A stretch of DNA of 43,604 bases, from contig JARGFM010000029.1 in the NCBI GenBank assembly GCA_029210725.1, positions 1 to 43,604 of the forward strand, given 5' to 3'. This DNA is from Bacteroidales bacterium. Lineage in GTDB: Bacteria > Bacteroidota > Bacteroidia > Bacteroidales > GCA-2748055. Positions 17,496 to 26,140 of this stretch are shown here, piece after piece. The number at the start of each line of letters is the position of its first letter. Position 1 is the stretch's first letter. The position numbers and the translations under genes were made by a program. The notes below the pieces were generated by a model, which was not told the DNA's origin, made no database searches, and worked only from the letters and a program-made list of their open reading frames with translations.

Positions 17496-18224
17496 TTAAA
17501 CGTTTGGACCCAGGTTTTCACCACCATCGGCAAAAAGCAATTGCCCGGTTAAAGATTCATTTTGGAGGATATATTCGATACTCTGAATAATGGGATCGAC
17601 TCCCCCCGATTTTTTCATCGGAATATTTTTAGCCAATCTATACAGGTAGTTCTCGTCTTTGTCCTCAGGGGGCAAAGTGACTCCCGGTGCAATGGCATTC
17701 ACCCGGATATCCGGAGCAAATTCGAGGGCTGCCATCCTGGTTAACTCCCAGAGGGCCTTTTTTGAAATCGAATAGGCAGCATAATTTGACTTATTTGTTG
17801 TAATTCGTGTGTCCACCAAATTGATAATATTTCCGGTTTTACACGCAACAGCAAAGTCCCGGATAAGCACAAATGGCGCTTTCAGATTCACGTTTATCTG
17901 CTGTTCCAGTAGCTCCAGGGTGGTTTCTTTCAGGTATCCGGGATTGAATACGGAAGCATTATTTATAAGCAATTGAAAACTACCAAGTTGTGAGAGAATC
18001 CCTGGGATAAGCGAAACAACATCATTTGTTTCGGCCAGGTCTGCTCTCACCGGATAAAAGACCTGATTCGGGTATTTCGATTCCAGTAAATGAACAAATT
18101 CACCGGCCATCTTCCCGGATGAGTTGTAATGGACAATGACATCCCACCCTTTTTCAGCCAGGTGTTCTGTAATGGATCTGCCGATCCGTTTTGATGCGCC
18201 TGTTACAAGTGCGGTTTTTTTCAT
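17496..18224 (-). CDS. FolM-like short-chain dehydrogenase (dihydromonapterin/pteridine reductase)
   Basis: A 242-residue classical SDR. The cofactor motif is TGASKRIG: the Arg in the TGxxxRxG form is characteristic of pteridine reductases (PTR1/FolM) and favours NADPH. NNASVF is the NNAG-equivalent; the catalytic Y-x-x-x-K is YSISK in NYAAYSISKKAL. As in PTR1/FolM, the Ser of the usual catalytic triad is replaced: the segment reads N-L-V-D-T-R, with Asp at that place, a known pteridine-reductase trait. It is the first gene of the FolM-FolX-FolK set. The function inferred is reduction of dihydromonapterin (or dihydrofolate) to the tetrahydro form. Confidence 0.82.
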   Translation of the reverse strand: MKKTALVTGASKRIGRSITEHLAEKGWDVIVHYNSSGKMAGEFVHLLESKYPNQVFYPVRADLAETNDVVSLIPGILSQLGSFQLLINNASVFNPGYLKETTLELLEQQINVNLKAPFVLIRDFAVACKTGNIINLVDTRITTNKSNYAAYSISKKALWELTRMAALEFAPDIRVNAIAPGVTLPPEDKDENYLYRLAKNIPMKKSGGVDPIIQSIEYILQNESLTGQLLFADGGENLGPNV

Positions 18225-18416
18225 CCTGGATATTTATATCAAAAATAAGATAAAAGACGGACCCTGGTCCTGGTTCTGTTTTTAGATAAACAGCCGCCCC
18301 TGACAAAAAGTTTGCAGAAAAAAACCCGGGTGCAGGAATTTATCTACCGGCAATGCCTTTGATTATTTCTTCTTAACTTTAAACCAATTTGTTCATATGT
18401 AGCTTAATGCTTTTAG

Positions 18417-18971
18417 ATGAAAAACGCAACACTTGACTTATCCGGATGGGTGCAGGATTATACCGGAGATCTCTATTCATGGGCTTTGCATAAAGTTTCG
18501 GATCCGGAACTGGCCAGGGATATTGTCCAGGATACCTTCCTGGCAGCCGCTGAGAAAATCGGCGGTTTTAAAGAGGAAAGTTCACCCAAGACCTGGCTAT
18601 TCTCTATTCTGAATCATAAAATCATCGATCACTACAGGAAAAAAGTAAAACAACCAGTCAGGGTCGATAATCAGGTATTTTCCACATTTTTTGATGCAGG
18701 GGGAAGCTGGAAAACGGATAAAAGACCGCAGCCATGGGAGGAAGATGCAAATCTGCTGGATGATCATGATTTTCAGGCTGTATTGAAGCATTGCCTGGAT
18801 GCTTTGCCTGAAAGTTGGAACACTTGTGTCAAATTAAAATTCTTTTCAGAAAAAAAGGGGGAGGAGATTTGTCAGGAATTGAACATATCTCCTACGAATT
18901 ACTGGCAAATCATACACAGGGCCAAGTTGCATCTGCGGGATTGTATTGAGCAAAAGTGGTTTACTGATTGA
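18417..18971 (+). CDS. RNA polymerase sigma factor, ECF type
   Basis: A 184-residue sigma-70-family protein. Region 2 is seen as D-L-Y-S-W-A-L-H-K-V-S-D-P-E-L-A-R-D-I-V-Q-D-T-F-L, with the P-K-T-W-L-F-S-I-L-N-H-K-I-I-D-H-Y-R stretch of region 2.4. Region 4 spans about 120-180: LPESWNTCVKLKFF…GEEICQELNISPTNYWQIIHRAKLHLRDCI, a helix-turn-helix that would read the -35 element. The next gene, 10 bp downstream, is a zinc-binding anti-sigma-like protein, which is the usual ECF pairing. No autoregulated promoter was identified with confidence. Confidence 0.88.
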   Translation: MKNATLDLSGWVQDYTGDLYSWALHKVSDPELARDIVQDTFLAAAEKIGGFKEESSPKTWLFSILNHKIIDHYRKKVKQPVRVDNQVFSTFFDAGGSWKTDKRPQPWEEDANLLDDHDFQAVLKHCLDALPESWNTCVKLKFFSEKKGEEICQELNISPTNYWQIIHRAKLHLRDCIEQKWFTD

Positions 18972-18981
18972 AGTTGAACTT

Positions 18982-19245
18982 ATGAAAAAATTGATGAATT
19001 TTCTGTTTCTGTCCTGCTATAAAGCAACGGAACTGATTGAGAAGAAGTTGAATTTCAGGCTTTCAATAAAAGAGAAGCTTCAGTTAAAAATGCACAAAAT
19101 GATGTGCAGTGCATGCTCTCTTTATGAAAAGCAAAGCACTTTCCTGGAAAATGGAATTTCTTTGAGCCCAAAGGAGGAATTTTCCAAAGAAGACATAAAG
19201 AAGCTGAAACTGAGAATTTCTGAGAAGCTGTCTGAAATAGGATGA
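18982..19245 (+). CDS. ZAS-type anti-sigma-like small protein
   Basis: An 87-residue protein; start chosen at the ATG at 18982 because a longer frame would overlap the sigma gene. It begins FLSCYKATELIEKKLNFRLSIKEK and contains MHKMMCSAC, an H-x3-C-x2-C zinc-binding anti-sigma (ZAS) signature, together with an upstream Cys. It has no transmembrane helix, so it would be a soluble cytoplasmic factor that holds or releases the partner sigma, probably by redox or metal state. The tail (LSPKEEFSKEDIKKLKLRISEKLSE) is a charged helix. It overlaps the next gene by 4 bp. Confidence 0.75.
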   Translation: MKKLMNFLFLSCYKATELIEKKLNFRLSIKEKLQLKMHKMMCSACSLYEKQSTFLENGISLSPKEEFSKEDIKKLKLRISEKLSEIG

Positions 19246-19943
19246 TACATTCTCAGGAAATGTCCATTCCCGGGTATCAAATAGGAGATAATCATCTGTC
19301 GATCGATAAGTTCAGGGAGATGGACTACCTGGCCGTGGAGCGATATCATTTGCCGGTAGAGCTGATGATGGAGAATGCCGGATTACAACTGGCCAGGCTT
19401 GTGGCTCATTTCCTGCCCTCCGGCGGGAAAGTGCTGATAGGAATTGGTCCGGGGAATAATGGAGGTGGAGGGTTGGTGGCGGCCAGGCGCTTATCGGGCT
19501 GGGGATTCCAGACCCATCTGGATATCCCTTTAAAAGACATCAATGATTTAACGAAGATTCAGTTGGATCGGGCATTGGCCACCGGTGTCAGTAATCGTCC
19601 GGTAAACGATCCCGGCATTTTTGTAGATGCTTATCTGGGATTCTCGCAGCGATTGCCACTTCCGGACGCCATCCGTCAATCTGTGGATATGAGCAAAACA
19701 CTCATATGTCCCCGGATTTCCCTGGATATTCCAACCGGTTTTGATAAAAGCACCGGAAAAACAGATTTTAATCCCGGAGTTATTCTCACCCTTGCGGCCA
19801 TGAAAACAGAATTGCTGTCACTGTCCGGCGAATCCGAAATGTATTTAGCCGATCTTGGAATTCCCGAAGTCATATATGGGCACTATGGTATAAAGCAACC
19901 CTCGCAGTTCAGGTATGGCGGATTGCTGAAATGCATTTTATAA
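19242..19943 (+). CDS. nnrE: NAD(P)H-hydrate epimerase (YjeF N-domain only)
   Basis: A 233-residue protein of the YjeF N-terminal (Rossmann-like) family that epimerises R- and S-NADHX for repair of damaged NAD(P)H. Seen: MENAGLQLARL at the N-terminus, the phosphate-binding loop IGIGPGNNGGGGLVAARRLSGWG, DAYLGFSQRLPLP (DalfG-like), and LDIPTGFDKSTG, with the Asp of the usual D-x-P-S-G motif. There is no C-terminal dehydratase domain, unlike many bacterial Nnr fusions, so the partner NnrD must be elsewhere. The start at 19242 overlaps the ZAS gene; ATG at residue 7 is an alternative. Why it follows the sigma pair is unclear. Confidence 0.85.
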   Translation: MIHSQEMSIPGYQIGDNHLSIDKFREMDYLAVERYHLPVELMMENAGLQLARLVAHFLPSGGKVLIGIGPGNNGGGGLVAARRLSGWGFQTHLDIPLKDINDLTKIQLDRALATGVSNRPVNDPGIFVDAYLGFSQRLPLPDAIRQSVDMSKTLICPRISLDIPTGFDKSTGKTDFNPGVILTLAAMKTELLSLSGESEMYLADLGIPEVIYGHYGIKQPSQFRYGGLLKCIL

Positions 19944-20087
19944 TACCACTCTGCGTATTTGAACTCACAGGCTGCAGAGCCTCTGTCAGCTTTTCAAAAA
20001 TCCTCTACAAATAGAATCAGGTTTTAATCTGATTGCAAAACTTTTGAGAACATTTTTTCAGTCTCTTTCATATTTATTGCTTACGAA

Positions 20088-20761
20088 ATGAAAAATATAC
20101 TAAAAGGGAAAAAAGTACTGATCACAGCGGGTCCAACCCGGGAATACCTGGATCCGGTCCGGTTTATTACCAATGAATCGAGTGGAAAAATGGGATATGC
20201 AATTGCCAGGGAACTAATTTTCCGGGAAGCAGAAGTCACTTTGGTTTCAGGTCCGGTTTCTGTCAGCGCAGACTCCATCAGGAACCTGATTCGGGTGGTT
20301 ACGGCGCAAGAAATGCTTGCGGCCTGCAAAGAAAAATTCAATAAGACAGATGTTGCCATTTTTACTGCAGCGGTGGCCGATTACCGTCGAAAGTAAAACA
20401 CTCAGATAAAATCAAAAAATCGGAACAGCTCACGAATATTGAATTCATAAAAAATCCGGATATCGCTGCGGAATTTGGAAAAATGAAGTCCGGCACACAA
20501 CTTTCCATCGGTTTTGCCCTGGAAACAAATCGCCTTATTGAAAACGGATCCGTGAAATTACATGGGAAAAATTTTGATGCAATCGTGCTGAACAGCCCCG
20601 GGAAGGATGAAGGATTCGGACATGATACCAACCGGATCTCAATTCTCAGGGATGATGGCACTCTAAATCCTTATCCGCTGAGATCCAAGGTTGAACTTGC
20701 AACTGATATTGTGAATGAGATTGAGCAGGTTTATTTCAAAAAACACTGTTCCGGGTGTTAA
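20088..20761 (+). pseudogene. coaB: Phosphopantothenate-cysteine ligase (CoaB domain only), frameshifted
   Basis: Two frames, 20088-20396 and from about 20390 to 20761, join into one CoaB domain of about 224 residues. The first has KVLITAGPTREYLDPVRFITNESSGKMGYAIA (nucleotide-binding loop G-P-T-R-E and N-x-S-S-G) and ends in VADYR. The second resumes S-D-K-I-K-K-S-E-Q-L and N-I-E-F-I-K-N-P-D-I and has IGFALET and LHGKNFDAIVLN. At 20386-20391 the bases read CGTCGAAAG; one extra C (CGTCCGAAAG) would give DYRPKVKHSDKIKK, the usual family length and sequence, so a 1-nt deletion is the simplest reading. The gene lacks the CoaC decarboxylase domain normally fused in front. Since coaBC is essential, either this is a sequencing error or another copy exists. 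Confidence 0.82.
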
Positions 20762-20897
20762 CAAGGCTTATATCGACCCGGTCAGTAAATTCAATTCTTA
20801 TAACATTCTTAAAATCGGAATTAAGTTCAGCCGATGTTGCTTTCAGACAGTGTCAGGTTTCAGACTTTCTTCGACCATAGGTACAAACAAATTAGTC

Positions 20898-21614
20898 ATG
20901 AACAAATACCTGCTCATCCTCTTACTTCAAACCTTTATGATTCTGGCCTCAGGTCAGTCCGAAGATGTGAACCAGCTCGATTCCAAAAAGCTGAATTCAA
21001 TTCTGGAAAATGAACGCGTCACATTAATTGACGTTCGAACCTATTCTGAATTTGCCAATGGCCACATCGAAGCGGCCGGCCAGCTTAATTATTATGCCCT
21101 TGATTTCAGAAAGAAATTACTGCTTCTTCCCAAAGATAAACCTGTATATCTCTACTGCAATACCGGATACAGAAGCAAAAAAGCTGCTGAATTCCTGGTC
21201 GGGAACGGATATGACCAGGTGTATAACCTGGAGCGGGGCATCATGGAATGGGAGCTTTTCGATCTTGCAGTAGTTGTGGAGGCGGATGCCCGGCCGGATA
21301 CCAAAGATAAAATGGAACCCGACGAATATTATGCTTTGCTCGATTCGGGAAAGCCTGTCTTGATTGATTTTTATGCTCCCTGGTGCGGTCCCTGCAGGCA
21401 AATGATGCCTATGATAGACAGCCTGAAAACGGCCTATGCCGGAAAAATCAATGTCATAAAAATCAATGCAGATGCCAGTAAGAAACTGGTGAAAGAGCTG
21501 CAGGTATGGAGTGTGCCACATTTCAGTATGTTTCAGAATGGAACCGAAATATTTTCACATTCCGGAATACTGAAAGAGGAGGATCTGACAGTCTTATTTG
21601 ACCGTTTATTATAA
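20898..21614 (+). CDS. Exported rhodanese-thioredoxin fusion protein
   Basis: Start set at the ATG at 20898, which begins a signal peptide (MNKYLLILLLQTFMILASGQ); the longer frame from 20715 overlaps coaB. The mature protein has a rhodanese domain (about 30-125; I-D-V-R-T-Y-S-E-F, active-site loop YCNTGYRSKKAA with the persulfide Cys) followed by a thioredoxin domain (about 140-238) with the WCGPC motif and the cis-Pro in SVPHFS. A periplasmic protein that couples sulfane-sulfur transfer to thiol/disulfide exchange is suggested. No upstream operon partner is obvious; coaB ends 136 bp before it. The specific partner is unknown. Confidence 0.85.
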   Translation: MNKYLLILLLQTFMILASGQSEDVNQLDSKKLNSILENERVTLIDVRTYSEFANGHIEAAGQLNYYALDFRKKLLLLPKDKPVYLYCNTGYRSKKAAEFLVGNGYDQVYNLERGIMEWELFDLAVVVEADARPDTKDKMEPDEYYALLDSGKPVLIDFYAPWCGPCRQMMPMIDSLKTAYAGKINVIKINADASKKLVKELQVWSVPHFSMFQNGTEIFSHSGILKEEDLTVLFDRLL

Positions 21615-21636
21615 GTAATGTGAGCATATCAAGTGC

Positions 21637-21660
21637 TGGTCATGTATTCAATAATGACCA
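21637..21660. promoter_or_regulatory. Perfect 7-bp inverted repeat upstream of the PPP operon
   Basis: TGGTCAT (21637-21643), a 10-nt spacer, then ATGACCA (21654-21660), located 30 bp before the gnd start. The arms match exactly. The position suits a transcription-factor operator (or the 5'-UTR hairpin of the operon). No T-run follows, so it is unlikely to be an intrinsic terminator for the rhodanese-thioredoxin gene. The binding protein is unknown. Confidence 0.45.
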
Positions 21661-21690
21661 TATTATCAATCACTCATAAATTTTATACGC

Positions 21691-22590
21691 ATGAAAATTG
21701 GATTTATCGGCCTTGGGAAAATGGGTCATAACATGGTACAACGCTTGTTGAACGAAGGCCACGAAGTAGTGGTCTGGAATATGGACCCTGCTCCGGTTAT
21801 AAGCCTTGAAAAACTTGGAGCTATTGCATCTTTGTCCGTCGCTGAACTGGTTGAAAAACTCCCGGAAAGAAAAATTGTCTGGTTAATGGTTCCTGCCGGA
21901 AAGCCGGTAGACGACAATCTCAACCAGCTCCTCGAATTGTTGAACCCCGGGGATATTATCATTGACGGTGGCAATTCGAACTGGAAAGAAACTCAGGCGC
22001 GTTCTGCCAGGGCCGGGGAAAAAGAGATCTTTTTTCTCGATTGTGGAACCAGCGGGGGTGTTTGGGGACTTCAAAACGGGTATTGCCTGATGTATGGAGG
22101 CGACAAAGCGGCAGCGGATTACGCTGAGCCGGTCTTTAAAACACTCGCTCCGGCCAGCGGATATGTCTATTGCGGTGATTCCGGGTCCGGACATTTTGTA
22201 AAAATGATCCATAATGGCATTGAGTACGGCATGATGCAGTCCTATGCGGAAGGCTTTGAAATACTTGAAAAATCGCCATTCGGAATTAACCTGCCCAAAG
22301 TTGCCGATGCCTGGCAATACGGAAGTGTAGTACGTTCATGGCTGCTGGAACTGGCGGTGAATGCCCTGAAGGAGGATCCGAAGCTCGAAAAACTGGAAGA
22401 TTATGTTCCCGACAGCGGAGAGGGACGCTGGACCATTCAGGCAGCCATTGACCTGGATGTACCTGCCCCCGTAATCACCAATGCGCTGTTTGCGCGTTTT
22501 CAGTCCCGGCAGAAGGAATCATTTGCAATGAAGATGCTGGCAGCATTAAGGAATCAGTTTGGAGGTCATGCTGTGAAATCAAAAAACTAA
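21691..22590 (+). CDS. gnd: 6-phosphogluconate dehydrogenase, decarboxylating, short (YqeC/GndA) type
   Basis: A 299-residue enzyme that oxidises and decarboxylates 6-phosphogluconate to ribulose-5-phosphate. Seen: N-terminal Rossmann loop GFIGLGKMGHNMVQRLL, IDGGNSNWKET, the DCGTSGGVWGLQNG substrate loop, and HFVKMIHNGIEYGMMQSYAEGFE with the catalytic Lys and Asn. At about 300 residues it is the short bacterial type, not the 470-residue type. After strand 2 the sequence reads V-V-V-W-N-M-D-P-A, without the N-R-T that marks NADP preference, so NAD+ use is possible. First gene of a tight operon with zwf 6 bp downstream. Confidence 0.92.
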   Translation: MKIGFIGLGKMGHNMVQRLLNEGHEVVVWNMDPAPVISLEKLGAIASLSVAELVEKLPERKIVWLMVPAGKPVDDNLNQLLELLNPGDIIIDGGNSNWKETQARSARAGEKEIFFLDCGTSGGVWGLQNGYCLMYGGDKAAADYAEPVFKTLAPASGYVYCGDSGSGHFVKMIHNGIEYGMMQSYAEGFEILEKSPFGINLPKVADAWQYGSVVRSWLLELAVNALKEDPKLEKLEDYVPDSGEGRWTIQAAIDLDVPAPVITNALFARFQSRQKESFAMKMLAALRNQFGGHAVKSKN

Positions 22591-22596
22591 GAAGCG

Positions 22597-24114
22597 ATGG
22601 ATAAGGACAGTTTTATTTACGTGATATTTGGAGCTTCGGGCGATCTTGCCAAAAGAAAGCTCGTTCCTGCCATCTACTCGCTGTATGTGCAGAATCTGCT
22701 GTCTGAGAATTTTACACTTCTGGGTGTTTCCCGAACCGGTTTTTCCGATGCTGAATACAGGTTGAACATGATCGCAGCCCTGAAACAATACAATGAAACC
22801 GATAACAGGGAAAAGATTCAGGAGTTCGCGGAAAAGTTATTCTATTCGGCTTTGCAGTATGATGACATACAATCTTACGAAATGCTCAGAGACAGGCTGA
22901 CAGCGCTGCAAAAGCTGAATGCTGTTTCTGGGAATGTCATTTTTTACCTGTCTACACCCCCTGAGTTGTATGCAGTAATACCACAAAAGCTTGCCGGGGC
23001 AGGTTTGAATAAGCAGGAAAACGGCTGGAAAAGGGTGATTATCGAAAAACCATTTGGATATGACCTCGACTCAGCCCTGCAACTTAAGGATTTATTACTA
23101 AAAGACTGGGAGGAAGAACAGCTCTACAGAATAGACCATTATCTGGGCAAGGAAACCGTGCAAAATTTGCTGGTGACCAGGTTTTCAAATGGAATATTTG
23201 AACCCCTCTGGAACAGCAGATATATTCATCACATAGAAGTGACCTCCTCAGAAAGCCTTGGCGTGGAACAGCGGGGAGGATATTATGATCAATCCGGTGC
23301 CTTACGCGATATGGTGCAAAATCATTTGCTTCAGGTTGTTGCCTTAACGGCCATGGAACCGCCTGCCACCCTGCAACCCCAGTCCATCCGCAATGAAATA
23401 TTAAAGGTATTTCAATCATTACGGTCCATTGGAAAAGAGGAGGTTAAAGAGCTTGCCCTGCGTGGACAGTATGTGGCTTCAAGCATCAATGGACTGGGCG
23501 TGACGGGTTACCGCGATGAGGATGGGGTGAAGCAGGATTCGGTCACAGAAACCTATGCCGCCCTGAAGTTCTATATCGATAACTGGAGGTGGGGAGGAGT
23601 GCCCTTTTATATCCGTACCGGAAAGCGTTTGCCTACCCGGGTTACCGAAGTGGTCATCCATTTTAAGCCAACACCCCATTCCCTTTTCTCCGGTCAGGCC
23701 GATTGCAGCTCGTGTAACCAATTGGTAATAAGGATTCAGCCCGACGAAGGCATCCTGTTGAAATTTGGCATGAAAATTCCCGGGGCTGGCTTTGAGGTTC
23801 AGAATGTGAATATGGATTTTCATTATTCCGATCTTTCCAGCCAGCGGATACCCTCGGCTTATGAAAGGCTCATCTTCGATTCAATCAGGGGAGATTCAAC
23901 CTTATTTGCGCGTACGGAAGAGGTCATAGAAGCCTGGAAATTTGTTATGCCCGTGCTTGAAGCCTGGAAAGACAATCCGGAGATACCTCTGTATGGGTAT
24001 CCTGCCGGATCATGGGGACCGGAAAATGCCGACGAACTCATTGATGATCCCGGAATGACCTGGCGCTATCCCTGTAAAAACCTGGACGGTGACGGTACAT
24101 ACTGCGAATTGTAA
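22597..24114 (+). CDS. zwf: Glucose-6-phosphate 1-dehydrogenase
   Basis: A 505-residue enzyme, normal for the family. Seen: N-terminal FGASGDLAKRKLVPAIYSLY (cofactor loop G-A-S-G-D-L), E-K-P-F-G, and the substrate-binding signature RIDHYLGKE with the catalytic His. Later come WNSRYIHHIEV and F-Y-I-R-T-G-K-R-L. It catalyses the committed, NADPH-making step of the oxidative pentose phosphate pathway. Six bp downstream of gnd and 16 bp upstream of tkt, hence one transcript. No 6-phosphogluconolactonase lies in this operon. Confidence 0.95.
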   Translation: MDKDSFIYVIFGASGDLAKRKLVPAIYSLYVQNLLSENFTLLGVSRTGFSDAEYRLNMIAALKQYNETDNREKIQEFAEKLFYSALQYDDIQSYEMLRDRLTALQKLNAVSGNVIFYLSTPPELYAVIPQKLAGAGLNKQENGWKRVIIEKPFGYDLDSALQLKDLLLKDWEEEQLYRIDHYLGKETVQNLLVTRFSNGIFEPLWNSRYIHHIEVTSSESLGVEQRGGYYDQSGALRDMVQNHLLQVVALTAMEPPATLQPQSIRNEILKVFQSLRSIGKEEVKELALRGQYVASSINGLGVTGYRDEDGVKQDSVTETYAALKFYIDNWRWGGVPFYIRTGKRLPTRVTEVVIHFKPTPHSLFSGQADCSSCNQLVIRIQPDEGILLKFGMKIPGAGFEVQNVNMDFHYSDLSSQRIPSAYERLIFDSIRGDSTLFARTEEVIEAWKFVMPVLEAWKDNPEIPLYGYPAGSWGPENADELIDDPGMTWRYPCKNLDGDGTYCEL

Positions 24115-24130
24115 ATTAGACAGAAGACAA

Positions 24131-26140
24131 ATGAAAGATAAGAGAAACTATCCTGCACAATCAGGCATTAATACGATACGAACACTTTCCATGGATGCGG
24201 TACAGGCAGCCAATTCAGGTCACCCCGGGACCCCCATGGCCCTGGCCCCTGTTGCTTATGTCCTGTATGACAGGTTTATGAATTTTAATCCATCCCATCC
24301 TCAATGGATCAACCGGGACAGGTTTATATTGTCTGCCGGTCATGCTTCGATGTTGCTTTACAGCACATTACATATTAACGGGTATGATGTAAGCCTTGAT
24401 GATATGAAAGCATTCCGCCAATTGCACAGCAAATGTCCCGGACATCCTGAATACGGTCATACTCCCGGGGTAGAAACAACTACAGGTCCTTTAGGTCAGG
24501 GTGTTGCCACAAGCGTAGGCTTTACCATTGCAGAAAAGTGGCTGGCGGCCAGGTATAATCAGCCCGGTTATACGCTGATAGACTATAAGATATTTGCCCT
24601 GGCGGGTGATGGTTGTATGATGGAAGGAATTTCGGGTGAGGCAGCTTCGCTGGCAGGCCACCTCGGCCTGGACAACCTGGTTTGGATTTACGATAACAAT
24701 AAAATAACCATTGAGGGAAATACAAACCTGGCTTTCAGCGAAGACGTCGCCACCAGGTTTATTGCCTATGGCTGGAACGTGATCAGGGTGGGTGATGCGA
24801 ATGACCTGGAGATGCTCTCCAGGGCTCTTCAAATGGCCGAAAATGAGAAGCAGCGGCCGTCATTGATCATTGTGGACAGCCATATTGCCTACGGAGCCCC
24901 CACCAAGCAGGATACACACGGGGCACACGGATCTCCGCTGGGTGAGGAAGAGATCAGGGCGACCAAACAATTTTACGGATGGGACCCCGACAAGAAATTT
25001 TATGTGCCGGAAGAGGTTCGGGAATACAGACGCAATACACAGTTACGGGGACAAGCACAGAACAGGGAGTGGAATGAGCTCTTTGAAAAATACACCGGGG
25101 AATTTCCGGATCTGGCTTCGGAAATAAAAACCATTGAAAGTGGCCGGATGCCCGAAGGATGGGATTGCTGTATACCGGTTTTCGAACCGGGGGAGAAGAT
25201 GTCCGGACGGGCAGCCAGCAGCACTGTACTGAATGCCATTGCAGCAAAAATACCCTTTATGATAGGCGGCTCAGCGGATCTGACTCCCTCCACGCTTACC
25301 GGTCTGAAGGATTTCTCCGGTTTTCAGAAAGATAACTTCAGCGGAAGAAACCTGCACTACGGGATCAGGGAACATGCCATGGGAGCCATCGCCAACGGGA
25401 TCGCTTTAAGCGGACTGAAAACATTCGCCAGTACCTTCCTGGTTTTTTCCGACTATGCCCGTTCATCCATTCGCCTTTCCGCACTTATGAACCTGCCGGT
25501 TGTTTTTATTTTTACTCACGACAGTATCGGTGTGGGCGAGGATGGCCCGACCCATCAGCCCGTTGAGCATATAGCCTCACTCAGGGCTATTCCGAATCTT
25601 GAAGTAATCAGGCCTGCCGATGCAAACGAAGTATCCGTGATGTGGAAATACATCATGGAACTCAAAAATGCCCCGGTTGCATTGATATTAAGCCGTCAGG
25701 ATCTTCCTGTGATAGACAGAAACAAGTATGCTCCGGCCTCCGGCGCTCTCAGGGGAGGATATGTACTGGCAGATACCGGCGGAACTCCTGAAATTATTCT
25801 TATTGCCACCGGATCTGAGCTGAATCAGGCTCTTGAAGCATTCGAGGAACTTAAGAAGGACGGGATTAAGGCCAGGGTAGTCAGCATGCCAAACTGGAAT
25901 CTTTATGAGCGCCAGGATGCTGTTTACCAGGAGTCGGTACTTCCATCCCATGTAACTGCAAGGATTTCAATCGAAGCGGGATCCACTTTTGGGTGGAACC
26001 GATTTACCGGACTCCCGGGAGTTGGTGAAGCGATGGGAATGAAGACTTTTGGGGCTTCAGGGAAATTAAACAGTTTGCTGGAAGAGTTTGAACTGACCTC
26101 CGGCGACATCGTAAAAAAATCTAAATCCATCCTGCAATGA
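24131..26140 (+). CDS. tkt: Transketolase
   Basis: Start at ATG 24131 (MKDKRNYPAQSGINTIRTLSM); an in-frame ATG at 24089 lies inside zwf and is rejected. About 669 residues, the normal length. Seen: TPMALAPVAYVLYDRF, SAGHASMLLYSTLHINGYD, PGHPEYGHTPGVETTTGPLGQG (thiamine-pyrophosphate region), the Mg-binding GDGCMMEG…DNNKITIEGNT, and in the second half GIREHAMGAIANG and THDSIGVGEDGPTHQPVEH. It moves two-carbon units between xylulose-5-P and aldoses. It overlaps rpiB by 4 bp. Confidence 0.95.
   Translation: MKDKRNYPAQSGINTIRTLSMDAVQAANSGHPGTPMALAPVAYVLYDRFMNFNPSHPQWINRDRFILSAGHASMLLYSTLHINGYDVSLDDMKAFRQLHSKCPGHPEYGHTPGVETTTGPLGQGVATSVGFTIAEKWLAARYNQPGYTLIDYKIFALAGDGCMMEGISGEAASLAGHLGLDNLVWIYDNNKITIEGNTNLAFSEDVATRFIAYGWNVIRVGDANDLEMLSRALQMAENEKQRPSLIIVDSHIAYGAPTKQDTHGAHGSPLGEEEIRATKQFYGWDPDKKFYVPEEVREYRRNTQLRGQAQNREWNELFEKYTGEFPDLASEIKTIESGRMPEGWDCCIPVFEPGEKMSGRAASSTVLNAIAAKIPFMIGGSADLTPSTLTGLKDFSGFQKDNFSGRNLHYGIREHAMGAIANGIALSGLKTFASTFLVFSDYARSSIRLSALMNLPVVFIFTHDSIGVGEDGPTHQPVEHIASLRAIPNLEVIRPADANEVSVMWKYIMELKNAPVALILSRQDLPVIDRNKYAPASGALRGGYVLADTGGTPEIILIATGSELNQALEAFEELKKDGIKARVVSMPNWNLYERQDAVYQESVLPSHVTARISIEAGSTFGWNRFTGLPGVGEAMGMKTFGASGKLNSLLEEFELTSGDIVKKSKSILQ

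Noticed and set aside
19968-19982. Short hairpin AGGCT-GCAG-AGCCT after nnrE as a terminator
   Set aside because: The stem is only 5 bp and there is no proper T-run next to it.
20715-20897. 61-residue extension of the rhodanese-thioredoxin protein
   Set aside because: It overlaps the coaB 3' end and puts the signal peptide inside; the start at 20898 is preferred.
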